Below are positions 8,295 through 17,036 of a stretch of DNA of 64,000 nucleotides, piece after piece. The DNA lies in the NCBI GenBank assembly GCA_963715895.1, contig OY970284.1, positions 5,208,001-5,272,000 on the forward strand, read 5' to 3'. Under the pieces are notes generated by a model that was not told where the DNA came from, did not search any database, and saw only the letters and a list, made by a program, of their open reading frames with translations. The translations under genes were made by a program, and so were the position numbers. The stretch is from JADGNZ01 sp963715895 (GTDB lineage Bacteria; Acidobacteriota; Thermoanaerobaculia; Gp7-AA8). The first letter of the stretch is position 1; each line of letters starts with the position of its first letter.

Positions 8295-9337
8295 GCGGGG
8301 ATGCTCCTCGGCGCAGTCCTCTTCTCGCTGACGTGGTCGAAGAACTTCACGTCGCCGAGGGCAACGGCGAAGTTCTGCAGCGAACCGTCGGGCAGCGATA
8401 CGGCGTGCGTGGAGGGAATGCGCGACACCGCCTTCCGCCCGTCGAATGCCCCTCCGGCGATCGTTCCGTACAGGACGCGCTCGGCGCCGAGATACTCGCC
8501 GTGTGAGATCTGGAATCCAAAGGAGATGTGCTCTCCCGACCGCACCGCCACACCCGGCGGCAGAAAGTGCTCGGGACGGAATCCGATGATGACGTCGGGC
8601 CCGGGCAGGATGTTCATCGGCGGCGAACCGAGGAACGTGGCCACGAAGGTATCGGCCGGCTCGTCGTAGACGTCGGCCGGCGTACCGATCTGCCGCACGG
8701 CGCCCTGCGACATCACCACGACGCGGTCGCCCATGGCCATGGCCTCGACCTGATCGTGGGTGACGTAGATGGCGGTCGTGCCGATGCGTTTCTGAAAGTG
8801 CTCGAGCTCCTCACGTGCCGAGGCGCGGAGCTTGGCATCGAGGTTCGAGAGCGGCTCATCGAGAAGAAACAGCGACGGCTCGCGCACGATGGCGCGGGCC
8901 AATGCCACGCGCTGGCGCTCTCCGCCGGAGAGCTCGCGCGGCTTTCGGTCGAAGAGATGCTGGATGCCGAGCAGCGATGCCGCCCACTCGGCCTGCTTCT
9001 GCCGCCGCTCCTTCGGCACGCCCTGCGCTTTCAGCGGAAAGACGATGTTTTTGAACACGGATAGATGCGGATAGAGCGCGTAGCTCTGGAAGACCATGGC
9101 GATTCCGCGCTCGCGCGGCGTGAGGTCATTGACCAGCTTGCCGCCGATGAGGATCTCGCCGGAGGTCGGCTCCTCGAGGCCGGCGATCATTCGGAGAAGC
9201 GTAGTCTTGCCCGAGCCGGAAGGGCCGAGGAGGACGAGGAACTCGCCCTCCCGGCTCTGAAGATCGACATTGACGACGGCGCCGACGTTTCCGCGCTTGA
9301 AGACTTTGTTGAGTTTGCGTGTCTCGACGACCGCCAT
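8291..9337 (-). CDS. ABC transporter ATP-binding protein (MalK/UgpC type)
   Basis: The ATPase is 348 residues long. Walker A GPSGSGKT is at 38-45, the signature LSGGE at 136-140, Walker B LFLLDE at 156-161 and the switch histidine in YVTHDQVEAMAMGDR. The roughly 120-residue C-terminal part (FRPEHFLPPG and beyond) is the TOBE-type regulatory domain of MalK-like importers. It powers the importer formed with the two downstream permeases and the upstream binding protein. Confidence 0.94.
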   Translation of the reverse strand: MAVVETRKLNKVFKRGNVGAVVNVDLQSREGEFLVLLGPSGSGKTTLLRMIAGLEEPTSGEILIGGKLVNDLTPRERGIAMVFQSYALYPHLSVFKNIVFPLKAQGVPKERRQKQAEWAASLLGIQHLFDRKPRELSGGERQRVALARAIVREPSLFLLDEPLSNLDAKLRASAREELEHFQKRIGTTAIYVTHDQVEAMAMGDRVVVMSQGAVRQIGTPADVYDEPADTFVATFLGSPPMNILPGPDVIIGFRPEHFLPPGVAVRSGEHISFGFQISHGEYLGAERVLYGTIAGGAFDGRKAVSRIPSTHAVSLPDGSLQNFAVALGDVKFFDHVSEKRTAPRSIPA

Positions 9338-9361
9338 TCCGTTGCGCTCCTCCCCGAAAGC

Positions 9362-10705
9362 TCACTTCCACTTGGCAAAGATACGGCGGACTTCCGTGTC
9401 GGCGGCCTTGACGGCATCCTCGGGGGACATCTCGTCGCGCGCCGCCTTGGCGAACATCGTCGGAATGACGAAGGTGTTGAAGATCTCGTCGATCGGTGCC
9501 GTGGCATAGCCGGGAAATCCGACGTTCGTCGACCAGGTCATCGCATCTCCGAGGACCGCGTACTTGTTCGTCGGCACGGCCTTCGGATCGTTGGCCAGTT
9601 GCTCCTTCAGGTTGGGAACCGTCTTCGGGAAGCAGGGGAAGTTGTAGAACTCGCTCCCCTTGAAGGCGTTGCCGAAGTCGTCGATGAGATCGGCCAGGAA
9701 CTGCTTGGCCCCCTCCTTGTTCTCGGCGAACTCCCAGACCACGTAGCAGCTCATGACGTGCTCGGAAGCGATGCGGCGCACCGGTCCTTTGAGCGCCGGA
9801 CGAAGCTGGATCTGCTTCGACATCTCGGGGTTATCCTTCTCCGCCGAACGCGTGACCGAGATGGCATTCTGCACGTACGACAACTTGCCGGCCAGAATCC
9901 CGCGGTTGTTCGACGACGGATCCCACGAGAAGACTTCGGCCGTCTCGGTCTGCTTGAAGAGATCGCGGAAGAACTTGACCGCTTCCACGGTCGCCTTCGA
10001 GTTCAGCGAGGGGTTGCCGTTCGCGTCCTGCTCCGATCCGCCGAACGACCAGAGACAGGCCCGGGTGGCCATGTTCGTGTCCAGCTCCTGCGAGAGGCCC
10101 AGGCCGCAGGGATTGCCGAGCTTCGGATCGTCTTTGATTCTCTTTGCGCCGACGAGGAGGTCGTGCCACGAGTCCGGCCCGTGCGGGAAGCCAACCTGCG
10201 ACCAGAGGTCCTGCCGATAGTTGCCCGGATCGGGAACGAAGGAGTCGGAGAAGGCGAAGAACTTCTTGGTCTTGGGGTTGTAGCTGGACCTGACCGCAAG
10301 TTCGATCGGATTCCCGTGCTTGTTCTTGACATGCTCGACGATCTCGCGGTGATCGATGACCTGTTTCTCGTACGCGGCCGGCGGCGCCAGGAACATGAAG
10401 AGGTCGTGCCCCTTCTGCGCAGCCACCTCGGCGGCGGCGCGGGCGTTGATCTCTCCGATGGCGATGTGGTCGACGATGACGTTGGTGTTGTGCTTCGCTC
10501 CCCACTCCTTGGTGAAGACGTTGTCGAACCATTTGTCGTACCCGGGAACGAAGTGACTCCACTGCACGATCTTGAGGGTCTTCTGCTGGGCCAGCGCCCG
10601 CGCCGGGAAGAGGAACGCCGAGGTCATCCCCGCGGCAACGGCCGCTCCTCCTGTCAGCTTGACGAACTTCCTCCGACTGATCTTTCCACCTGATTGCTTT
10701 GACAT
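9362..10705 (-). CDS. Tat-exported extracellular solute-binding protein (family 1)
   Basis: This 447-residue periplasmic binding protein is the first gene of the importer operon. Its N-terminus carries a twin-arginine signal (SRRKFVKLTGG, then a hydrophobic stretch ending ARALAQQ), so it is probably exported folded. The mature part has the family 1 pattern (LKIVQWSHFVPGYDKWFD, later FRDLF and KQFLADL). I chose the ATG at 10705 because AGGAGG ends 6 bases upstream; a GTG two codons earlier is less well placed. The ligand is probably a sugar or sugar-like compound, inferred from the partner subunits. Confidence 0.88.
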   Translation of the reverse strand: MSKQSGGKISRRKFVKLTGGAAVAAGMTSAFLFPARALAQQKTLKIVQWSHFVPGYDKWFDNVFTKEWGAKHNTNVIVDHIAIGEINARAAAEVAAQKGHDLFMFLAPPAAYEKQVIDHREIVEHVKNKHGNPIELAVRSSYNPKTKKFFAFSDSFVPDPGNYRQDLWSQVGFPHGPDSWHDLLVGAKRIKDDPKLGNPCGLGLSQELDTNMATRACLWSFGGSEQDANGNPSLNSKATVEAVKFFRDLFKQTETAEVFSWDPSSNNRGILAGKLSYVQNAISVTRSAEKDNPEMSKQIQLRPALKGPVRRIASEHVMSCYVVWEFAENKEGAKQFLADLIDDFGNAFKGSEFYNFPCFPKTVPNLKEQLANDPKAVPTNKYAVLGDAMTWSTNVGFPGYATAPIDEIFNTFVIPTMFAKAARDEMSPEDAVKAADTEVRRIFAKWK

Positions 10706-11291
10706 GACCACCCTCCTTTCTTCAGCGACCGGTCACCTGTGGAAGCGCCATACACCGCGTCATGAATCACTCATGAACGTTTGCTTGCGGGGATGCGGAA
10801 CGACCTGGTCCGCGCATGAAAAACGAAGTGGATCGCCTGCGCGGGACTGATGCACCGCGGATCGAAGCGACGGGTATCGAGGAAGGTCCTCGAGGAAAGA
10901 GTATCGATTGCCTCGCCCGGGGATCACTTCCATCGTCGTCCTCCGATGGGGGCCGGAAACAGCGAAAAGTATACTGCGCCCAGGTACCGAAACGGAGCTT
11001 ACGTTCAGGTCATCCGGGGCTAACCCCTGGCTAACCGGGGAGGTTCATTTTTCAGTGGCTTTCTTCCACCTCTTCGTCTAGTGTGAGCAAAGGAAACCCG
11101 CTTACTCCTAATGTCGCGCGCCCCGGGGGGAGATCGATTGATTGACCCTGTCCAGAGAGGTTCGCTGTTGCCCGCAAGTGCTGCCCGGCACTTCTTCACA
11201 CGTGTCTTCCGACCAGGTTGTGAGCTGCGCTCGTGCGCATCGCTTACTCGTTCCTCTGTCGACTAAAGGCCCCCGAGTGAAAGGAGATGAC
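10706..11291. other. 586-bp divergent intergenic region
   Basis: No convincing gene is seen here. It separates the divergent binding-protein and porin genes and should hold both promoters. Two short direct repeats stand out, each with an 11-bp period: TCATGAA at 10760 and 10771, and GGCTAACC at 11018 and 11029. One-helical-turn spacing is compatible with regulator binding on one DNA face, but no known operator is recognised. Weak open frames in this stretch have poor start sites and composition. Confidence 0.5.
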
Positions 11292-12401
11292 ATGGAAAAA
11301 CCTACCCCCAGGACCCGCGGTTTCTTGTTTCCGTTATCGATCCTCGCAATCCTTCTCTTCGCCACCGCCGCTCATGCCCAGGCAATCATCAAGGTCAACG
11401 ACAACGTCAACATGAAGATCGGAGCGCTCGTTCAGGGATGGGCCGATGAGGCGCAGGACGCCACGACGAAGGGTTACGCCCAGAACCTGTTCCTGAGACG
11501 GATGCGCTTCATCGTCGCCGGTCAGGTCTCGCCCACCGTCTCCTTCTTCTTCGAGACCGACAATCCGAACCTCGGAAAGGCCCCCAAAGCGCTCGCCAGC
11601 GGCTTCGTCACGCAGGATGCCTTCATCGAATGGAAGCCGATCAGCAGCGCCTTCATGATCGACGCCGGGATGATGCTTCCGCCTCTCTGCCGCAACTGCC
11701 TGGAGAGCGCTGCCACCCTGCTGTCGCTCGACTACGGCACCTATTCCTTCACCGAGAGTGCTCCGACGCAGTCGGCGGTCGGCCGCGACACGGGATTCCT
11801 GGCCAAGGGATACCTGGATGACAGTCACGTCGAATATCGCGCCGGACTGTTCCAGGGGGTACGCCAGAACGCCTCCCTCGGCCATACCGCGGCCGGGAAT
11901 CCGTTCCGTACCACCGGGCGTGTCATGTACAACGTGTGGGACACCGAGGTCGGATACGTGATCCCCGGCATGTACCTGGGAAACAAGAAGGTCCTCTCAT
12001 TCGGCGTCGGTGCGGATCACCAGAGCAGCTACAAGGCCTACTCCGCGGACGCCTTCCTGTCGCTGCCGTCGGTGAACAAGGACGCCTTCAACGGCGAGCT
12101 CACGCTGCTCCATTTCGATGGTGGAACGTTCCTCACGTCCATTCCCCGGCAGCGCGACATGACGCTGCAGGCGGGCTACTACCTGGCTGCCTCGAAGGTC
12201 ATGCCCTTCGTCCGCTTCGAAGACCAGAAGTTCAGTCTCTCGTCGAACAACGGAAAGGACAACCAGCGCCTCCAGGGTGGTCTGACGTGGTATCCGAACG
12301 GCAATAACTACAACATCAAAGGAGCCTACGGCCGCGTGAAACCGAAGGTGGGGAACACCACCAACGAGCTCACGGTGCAGATGCAGTTCTTCTACTTCTG
12401 A
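11292..12401 (+). CDS. Outer-membrane porin (OprO/P-like)
   Basis: This 369-residue protein starts at the ATG at 11292 after AAAGGAGATGAC, has a signal peptide ending TAAHAQ, and continues as alternating beta strands (for example NMKIGALVQGWAD, FLRRMRFIVAGQVSPTVSFFFETD). It ends QMQFFYF, the C-terminal aromatic residue recognised by the Bam machinery. The layout fits phosphate-selective-porin-type 16-strand barrels, though the substrate need not be phosphate. The in-frame extension back to 11142 lacks a ribosome binding site and places the signal peptide internally, so I rejected it. An MFS symporter follows by 60 bp. Confidence 0.85.
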   Translation: MEKPTPRTRGFLFPLSILAILLFATAAHAQAIIKVNDNVNMKIGALVQGWADEAQDATTKGYAQNLFLRRMRFIVAGQVSPTVSFFFETDNPNLGKAPKALASGFVTQDAFIEWKPISSAFMIDAGMMLPPLCRNCLESAATLLSLDYGTYSFTESAPTQSAVGRDTGFLAKGYLDDSHVEYRAGLFQGVRQNASLGHTAAGNPFRTTGRVMYNVWDTEVGYVIPGMYLGNKKVLSFGVGADHQSSYKAYSADAFLSLPSVNKDAFNGELTLLHFDGGTFLTSIPRQRDMTLQAGYYLAASKVMPFVRFEDQKFSLSSNNGKDNQRLQGGLTWYPNGNNYNIKGAYGRVKPKVGNTTNELTVQMQFFYF

Positions 12402-12461
12402 CGAGGCGCAGTCATCAAGTCGAGCGCCCTTGGGGGCGGCTTGCGGAAAGAGAGACTGGAT

Positions 12462-13835
12462 ATGAGTAGTACCGCAGCGGGAAGTTTAGGCACTGCCTCC
12501 GGACGAACTACCTACCCCATCGGCAAGATCATCTTTGCCTCCGGGCTCGGGACGATGATCGAGTGGTACGACTTCTACATCTTCGGAAGTCTCGCCGTGA
12601 TCATGTCGGAGCTCATGTTTCCGAAAGGCGACCCGGCCTGGGCACTGATCAAGACCTGGGCTTTGTTCGCAACGGGCTTCGTCGTCCGCCCCTTTGGAGC
12701 GATCGTGTTCGGACGGGTCGGCGATCTGATCGGACGCAAGTACGCCTTCCTGGTGACGCTGACGATCATGGGTCTGTCCACCTTCGTCATCGGTCTCCTT
12801 CCGACGTACTCCAGCATCGGCTTGCTGGCGCCCTCGATCCTGCTGGTCCTCCGGCTCCTGCAGGGTCTGGCCCTCGGCGGCGAATACGGCGGAGCCGCTG
12901 TTTATGTCGCCGAGCACGTCCCGGACAATAAGCGCGGCTACTACACGAGCTTCATCCAGGTCACCGCCACGCTCGGCCTCTTCGTCTCTCTCGGCGTGAT
13001 CCTGGGTGTGAAGAAGATGATGTCAGACGCCGACTTCAAGGCGTGGGGATGGCGCGTGCCGTTCCTTCTGTCGATCATTCTCGTGGGAATGTCTCTCTAC
13101 ATCCGCATGAAACTGAAGGAGTCGCCCCTTTTCAGCTCCCTCAAAGCGTCAGGCAAGTCTTCCATCGCGCCGCTTCGCGAGAGTTTCGGCAACTGGGCCA
13201 ATCTCAAGATCGTGCTGCTCGTCCTCTTCGGTGCCACGGCCGGGCAGGGGATCGTCTGGTACACCGGACAGTTCTATGCACTGTCGTTCCTGCAGACGGT
13301 GCTGAAGGTTGACCTCGTCAAGGCCAGCATCGTCGTGGCCGTTGCCCTCCTGTTCGGCATGCCGTTCTTCGTCGTCTTCGGCGCCCTTTCGGACAAGATC
13401 GGACGCCTCAAGATCATGATGGCCGGCAATCTGATCGCCGCCCTTACCTATCTTCCGATCTACCACGCCATGAAAAACAACATGGGCGACCCGAAGCATC
13501 CGAACATGGTGATCCTGATGTTGCTGGTCTTCGTCCAGGTCATCTACGTAACGATGGTGTACGGGCCGATTGCGGCGTTTCTCATCGAGTCGTTCCCGGC
13601 GAAGATCCGCTATACCTCGTTCTCGCTCCCCTACCACATCGGCAACGGCTGGTTCGGCGGAACCCTACCGCTCATCGCCGGTCTGATGGTCGAGAAGACG
13701 GGAAACATCTTCGCCGGTCTGTACTGGGTCATTGGCGTGGCCCTGATGACGTTCTTAGTGGGCTCCTTCGGACTCAACGAACGTAACCGCGTTCAAATCT
13801 GGGACGAGGCGAAGGAAGCCCGGCCGACGGACTGA
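12462..13835 (+). CDS. MFS metabolite:H+ symporter (MHS family)
   Basis: This 457-residue, 12-helix permease belongs to the MHS group (ProP, KgtP, ShiA relatives). It shows GTMIEWYDFYIFGSLA in helix 1, the GRVGDLIGRKYAF loop 2-3 motif, RLLQGLALGGEYGGAAVYVAE in helix 4, and a second GALSDKIGRLK motif in the C-half. These proteins import carboxylates, betaines or amino acids with protons. The ATG at 12462 is preferred to the TTG at 12441 because GGAAAGAGAG precedes it. With the upstream porin and downstream propionyl-CoA synthetase it may carry a short carboxylate such as propionate (inference). Confidence 0.87.
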   Translation: MSSTAAGSLGTASGRTTYPIGKIIFASGLGTMIEWYDFYIFGSLAVIMSELMFPKGDPAWALIKTWALFATGFVVRPFGAIVFGRVGDLIGRKYAFLVTLTIMGLSTFVIGLLPTYSSIGLLAPSILLVLRLLQGLALGGEYGGAAVYVAEHVPDNKRGYYTSFIQVTATLGLFVSLGVILGVKKMMSDADFKAWGWRVPFLLSIILVGMSLYIRMKLKESPLFSSLKASGKSSIAPLRESFGNWANLKIVLLVLFGATAGQGIVWYTGQFYALSFLQTVLKVDLVKASIVVAVALLFGMPFFVVFGALSDKIGRLKIMMAGNLIAALTYLPIYHAMKNNMGDPKHPNMVILMLLVFVQVIYVTMVYGPIAAFLIESFPAKIRYTSFSLPYHIGNGWFGGTLPLIAGLMVEKTGNIFAGLYWVIGVALMTFLVGSFGLNERNRVQIWDEAKEARPTD

Positions 13836-13847
13836 GTCGATTTTCAC

Positions 13848-13875
13848 GACGGGGGCAGAGAGTTCTGCCCCCGTC
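13848..13875 (+). terminator. Hairpin after MHS symporter gene
   Basis: A perfect 12-bp stem (GACGGGGGCAGA with TCTGCCCCCGTC) and 4-base loop lies 12 bp after the symporter stop. There is no T tract, so it may be a terminator or an mRNA-stabilising hairpin. Confidence 0.7.
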
Positions 13876-13886
13876 ACTGTGTACTC

Positions 13887-13953
13887 GGGGTTGCTGGGTT
13901 GCTGGATTGCTGGATTGCTCGGTAACCCTGTAACCCAGCAACTCAGCAACTCC
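13887..13953. repeat. TTGCTGG heptad repeat with inverted copy
   Basis: Tandem degenerate copies of TTGCTGG(G/A)T occur from 13891 to 13918, followed by the inverted form AACCCAGCAACTCAGCAAC at 13932-13950. The two halves can fold into a long imperfect hairpin. It has no coding value and looks like a low-complexity intergenic element. Confidence 0.7.
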
Positions 13954-14078
13954 GATCGAGGCAAACGCACACGCGGAACGCCGGTTCGTGATCGCCGACA
14001 CATCTAATCGTGACGAGGCTCGTTTCCCAGGCCGGCCGCCGGCCTGACGATGAGCAAATCATCAAAGAAGAGGTCACG

Positions 14079-15989
14079 ATGCCGCGAACCTGCCGGAGTT
14101 ACGAAGAGACCTACGCGCAATCGATGCAGGATCCGGAGGGGTTCTGGGCGGAGGCAGCGGAGGACGTCCACTGGTTCCGCAAGTGGGATCAGGTTCTGGA
14201 CCGCTCCCATGCCCCTTTCTACCGATGGTTCGCCGGCGGTGTGACCAACACCTGCTACAACGCGCTCGACATTCACGTCGAGAACGGCCGCGGAGAGCAG
14301 GCGGCGCTGATTTATGACAGTCCGCTTGCCGGCATCGTCCGCTCGTTCACGTATCGCGAGCTGCGGGATCTCGTGGCCCGTTTCGCCGGTGTGCTCGTCT
14401 CGCAGGGAGTCCGGAAAGGCGGCCGCGTCATCATCTATATGCCGATGGTCCCCGAAGCGGTGGTGGCCATGCTCGCGTGCGCACGCATCGGGGCCATTCA
14501 CTCGGTCGTGTTTGGAGGGTTCGCCGCGCCGGAGCTTGCCAAGCGGATCACGGATGCGAAGCCGAAACTGATCGTCTCGGCGTCCTGCGGGCTCGAGCCC
14601 GGCCGTATCGTCCCTTACAAGCCGCTGCTCGATGACGCTATCGCCCTCTCTCCCGAAAAACCGGAACGTTGCATCATCCTGCAGAGGCCCCAACTCGCGG
14701 CTTCACTGATGGATAGCCGCGATGCCGACTGGGAAGAGCTGATGAAGGAGGCCGTGCCGGCCGATTGCGTCCCGGTCCAGGCCACCGATCCGCTCTACAT
14801 TCTTTATACGTCCGGAACGACCGGGCACCCGAAAGGGGTCATTCGCGATAACGGCGGACACCTGGTGGCGCTGAAATGGAGCATGGAGTTCGTCTATGGC
14901 GTCAAGCCGGGGGAGGTGTTCTGGTCCGCCTCCGACATCGGCTGGGTCGTCGGCCATTCGTACATCGTTTACGCCCCGTTGTTCCACGGTTGCACCTCGG
15001 TGCTCTACGAAGGAAAGCCCGTGGGGACGCCGGATCCCGGCGCCTTCTGGCGCGTCATTTCCCAGCACGGTGTGACCGTCCTCTTCACCGCTCCCACCGC
15101 CTTCCGGGCGATCAAACGAGACGATCCCAACGGTGAGCACATGCGCCGCTATGACCTGCGCGCGCTTCGCTATCTCTTCCTTGCCGGCGAACGCTGCGAT
15201 CCCGACACGCTGCTCTGGGCGCAGGAGAAGTTAGGCATTCCGGTCATCGATCACTGGTGGCAGACCGAGACCGGCTGGGCCGTCGGCGCCAATTGCGTCG
15301 GGCTCGGCCCCTTTCCGGTAAAGCCGGGATCGTGCACCAAGCCGGTTCCGGGATACGACGTGCGTATCCTCGACGAGGCCCACGAGGAAGTCGCCGCCGG
15401 AGTATTGGGAAACATCGTCATCAAGCTGCCGTTGCCGCCAGGTTGCCTGCCGACGATGTGGAATGCCGACGCCGAATACGAGAAGTGGTATCTGCAAACC
15501 TATCCCGGTTATTACAGGACCGCCGACGCCGGCATCAAGGACGCGGACGGCTACCTCTGGGTCATGAGCCGTACGGACGACATCATCAACGTCTCCGGAC
15601 ACCGGCTCTCTACCGGTGCCATGGAGGAAGTGCTGGCCTCGCATCCCGACGTCGCCGAGTGTGCGGTCCTCGGCGTGGCCGACCCGATCAAGGGAGAGGT
15701 TCCGCTCGGCTTCGTCGTCCTCAAATCGGGCGTAAACCGTGATCACCGCCTGATCGTCGACGAGCTGATCCGCGCCGTACGCGATCGCATCGGACCGGTG
15801 GCGTCGTTCAAGACCGCGACCGTTGTGAAGCGCCTGCCGAAGACCCGTTCCGGAAAGATCGTGCGCGGCACGATGAAGAAGATCGCCGACGGTTCGGCGT
15901 ACACCGTTCCGCCGACGATCGACGATCCGGCAACGCTCGACGAGATTGCAGGATCGCTGGCCGCCCTCGGCTATCCGCACACGGGTTAA
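14079..15989 (+). CDS. prpE: Propionyl-CoA synthetase (AMP-forming)
   Basis: PrpE activates propionate to propionyl-CoA through an acyl-adenylate. This 636-residue protein has the AMP-binding motif YTSGTTGHPKGV, the PrpE-typical ASDIGWVVGHSYIVYAPL and HWWQTETGWAVG blocks, the YYRTADAGIKDADGYLWVMSR hinge region, and the C-terminal TRSGKI lysine that can be acetylated. Its length matches PrpE (about 630) rather than acetyl-CoA synthetase. The ATG at 14079 follows AAAGAAGAGG; upstream in-frame codons from 14010 have no ribosome binding site. No methylcitrate-cycle or propionyl-CoA carboxylase genes are visible nearby. Confidence 0.9.
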   Translation: MPRTCRSYEETYAQSMQDPEGFWAEAAEDVHWFRKWDQVLDRSHAPFYRWFAGGVTNTCYNALDIHVENGRGEQAALIYDSPLAGIVRSFTYRELRDLVARFAGVLVSQGVRKGGRVIIYMPMVPEAVVAMLACARIGAIHSVVFGGFAAPELAKRITDAKPKLIVSASCGLEPGRIVPYKPLLDDAIALSPEKPERCIILQRPQLAASLMDSRDADWEELMKEAVPADCVPVQATDPLYILYTSGTTGHPKGVIRDNGGHLVALKWSMEFVYGVKPGEVFWSASDIGWVVGHSYIVYAPLFHGCTSVLYEGKPVGTPDPGAFWRVISQHGVTVLFTAPTAFRAIKRDDPNGEHMRRYDLRALRYLFLAGERCDPDTLLWAQEKLGIPVIDHWWQTETGWAVGANCVGLGPFPVKPGSCTKPVPGYDVRILDEAHEEVAAGVLGNIVIKLPLPPGCLPTMWNADAEYEKWYLQTYPGYYRTADAGIKDADGYLWVMSRTDDIINVSGHRLSTGAMEEVLASHPDVAECAVLGVADPIKGEVPLGFVVLKSGVNRDHRLIVDELIRAVRDRIGPVASFKTATVVKRLPKTRSGKIVRGTMKKIADGSAYTVPPTIDDPATLDEIAGSLAALGYPHTG

Positions 15990-16058
15990 GAGAATCTTCG
16001 CGACTTCACCGATAAATTCGCCGCCGCGGTCGTCTCCCCTGACGAAAGGAGATGAACC

Positions 16059-16394
16059 ATGAGTGAGCAAGTACGCAGTGAACAAATCGCGAGATCGAGG
16101 ACAGATGAGAACCCTGGGCCGCTGGCCGGCATTACCCTGATCAACGACAGCGGAACGACGGTGACGGCGATCGTCGGCCATTGGTGGTGGGGGCTGGTCA
16201 CCGTCGCCTATGTGAATCCGGGCCATCGGATCCTGTTGCCCGCGGGGAGCGCCGCGAACGACGTCTTCCTGCTCAACCAGGTGACGGCGCACGTCGCGGT
16301 CACGGTGATCGAGCTGCCATGCACCTCCTTCGTCACCTTCAATAAGAAGAAGGTCGTCCATTCCGGTGCCACGGTGAAGGTGAGCGAGTTCTAG
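16059..16394 (+). CDS. Small hypothetical beta-rich protein
   Basis: I do not recognise this 111-residue protein. It begins after a strong AAAGGAGATGAACC ribosome binding site. A polar N-terminus of about 25 residues is followed by alternating hydrophobic strands (ITLINDSGTTVTAIVGHWWW, VTVAYVNPGHRILLPAG, HVAVTVIEL). No signal peptide or clear membrane helix is seen. It stands alone between prpE and a hairpin terminator. Confidence 0.65.
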   Translation: MSEQVRSEQIARSRTDENPGPLAGITLINDSGTTVTAIVGHWWWGLVTVAYVNPGHRILLPAGSAANDVFLLNQVTAHVAVTVIELPCTSFVTFNKKKVVHSGATVKVSEF

Positions 16395-16418
16395 AGGCAC
16401 CGCCGCGTCGCGCGATAC

Positions 16419-16455
16419 GACTCCACCCTCACCCGATCAGGGTGGGGGTGGAGTC
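16419..16455. terminator. Bidirectional hairpin terminator
   Basis: Sixteen-base arms (16419-16434, 16440-16455) pair fully with one G-T wobble. It lies between the convergent small hypothetical gene and the DoxX gene and can serve both strands. Confidence 0.75.
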
Positions 16456-16469
16456 TGTGCGGGGATCGC

Positions 16470-16868
16470 TCAGTCCCAGCGCCCGCGGCCACGTGACAAC
16501 GCAAAGCGGCCGCTGCCGAGGAAGGCGATCGCCAGGGCGCTGAAGAAGTAGAGCAATTGGAGCTCTCCATGCAGGGCGCCGGTCTGACGGTCGACGTCAA
16601 ACATCTTCATGCCGAGAACGAGGTACGACGCCATCGACATCTCGAATACGACGACGAGAGCCGCGACTCGCGTGAAGATCCCGGCGATGAGCAGGATCGG
16701 CGCCACGACTTCCGCGACGTACACGCCGTACGCGAGCCATGCGGGCAGGTGATGCGCCTGCAGCGGTCCGGCCATCCAGGCCACGCCGTGCCGCAGTTTC
16801 GAGATTCCGTGAAAGGCGAGCAGGACCGCCACGGTGAGTCGGAGAATGAGCTTTCCTTGGTCGTCCAT
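16470..16868 (-). CDS. DoxX family membrane protein
   Basis: This 132-residue protein has four hydrophobic segments and the DoxX pattern: LRLTVAVLLAFHGISKLRHG at the start, YGVYVAEVVAPILLIAGIFTR in the middle and LLYFFSALAIAFLGSG near the end. DoxX proteins are small inner-membrane proteins linked to redox and thiol stress, with no fixed activity. The ATG at 16868 (MDDQGKL) is preferred because AAGGAG precedes it by 6 bases; an upstream in-frame ATG at 16886 would put that site inside the gene. Confidence 0.85.
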   Translation of the reverse strand: MDDQGKLILRLTVAVLLAFHGISKLRHGVAWMAGPLQAHHLPAWLAYGVYVAEVVAPILLIAGIFTRVAALVVVFEMSMASYLVLGMKMFDVDRQTGALHGELQLLYFFSALAIAFLGSGRFALSRGRGRWD

Positions 16869-17036
16869 GACGTTCTCCTTAGCCACTAACGTTGAATCGC
16901 ATGGCTCACTTTAGCGAAGAGAGACCGATCGAGCTTCTAGAGCCGAGGTAGAGGACAGTCTGCCAGTTGATTTTGTCGCTGTACAGGGTCGGCCTGGATG
17001 CCGAGCTAAGATATCGTCGAAAGGAAATATCCGCGT

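Noticed and set aside
9065..10693. A 542-codon plus-strand frame opposite the solute-binding protein
   Set aside because: It is exactly antisense to a well-identified Tat-exported binding protein and has an unnatural Arg/Glu/Asp-rich composition.
11142..11291. Extended N-terminus of the porin
   Set aside because: It would bury the signal peptide, and the strong ribosome binding site is just before 11292.
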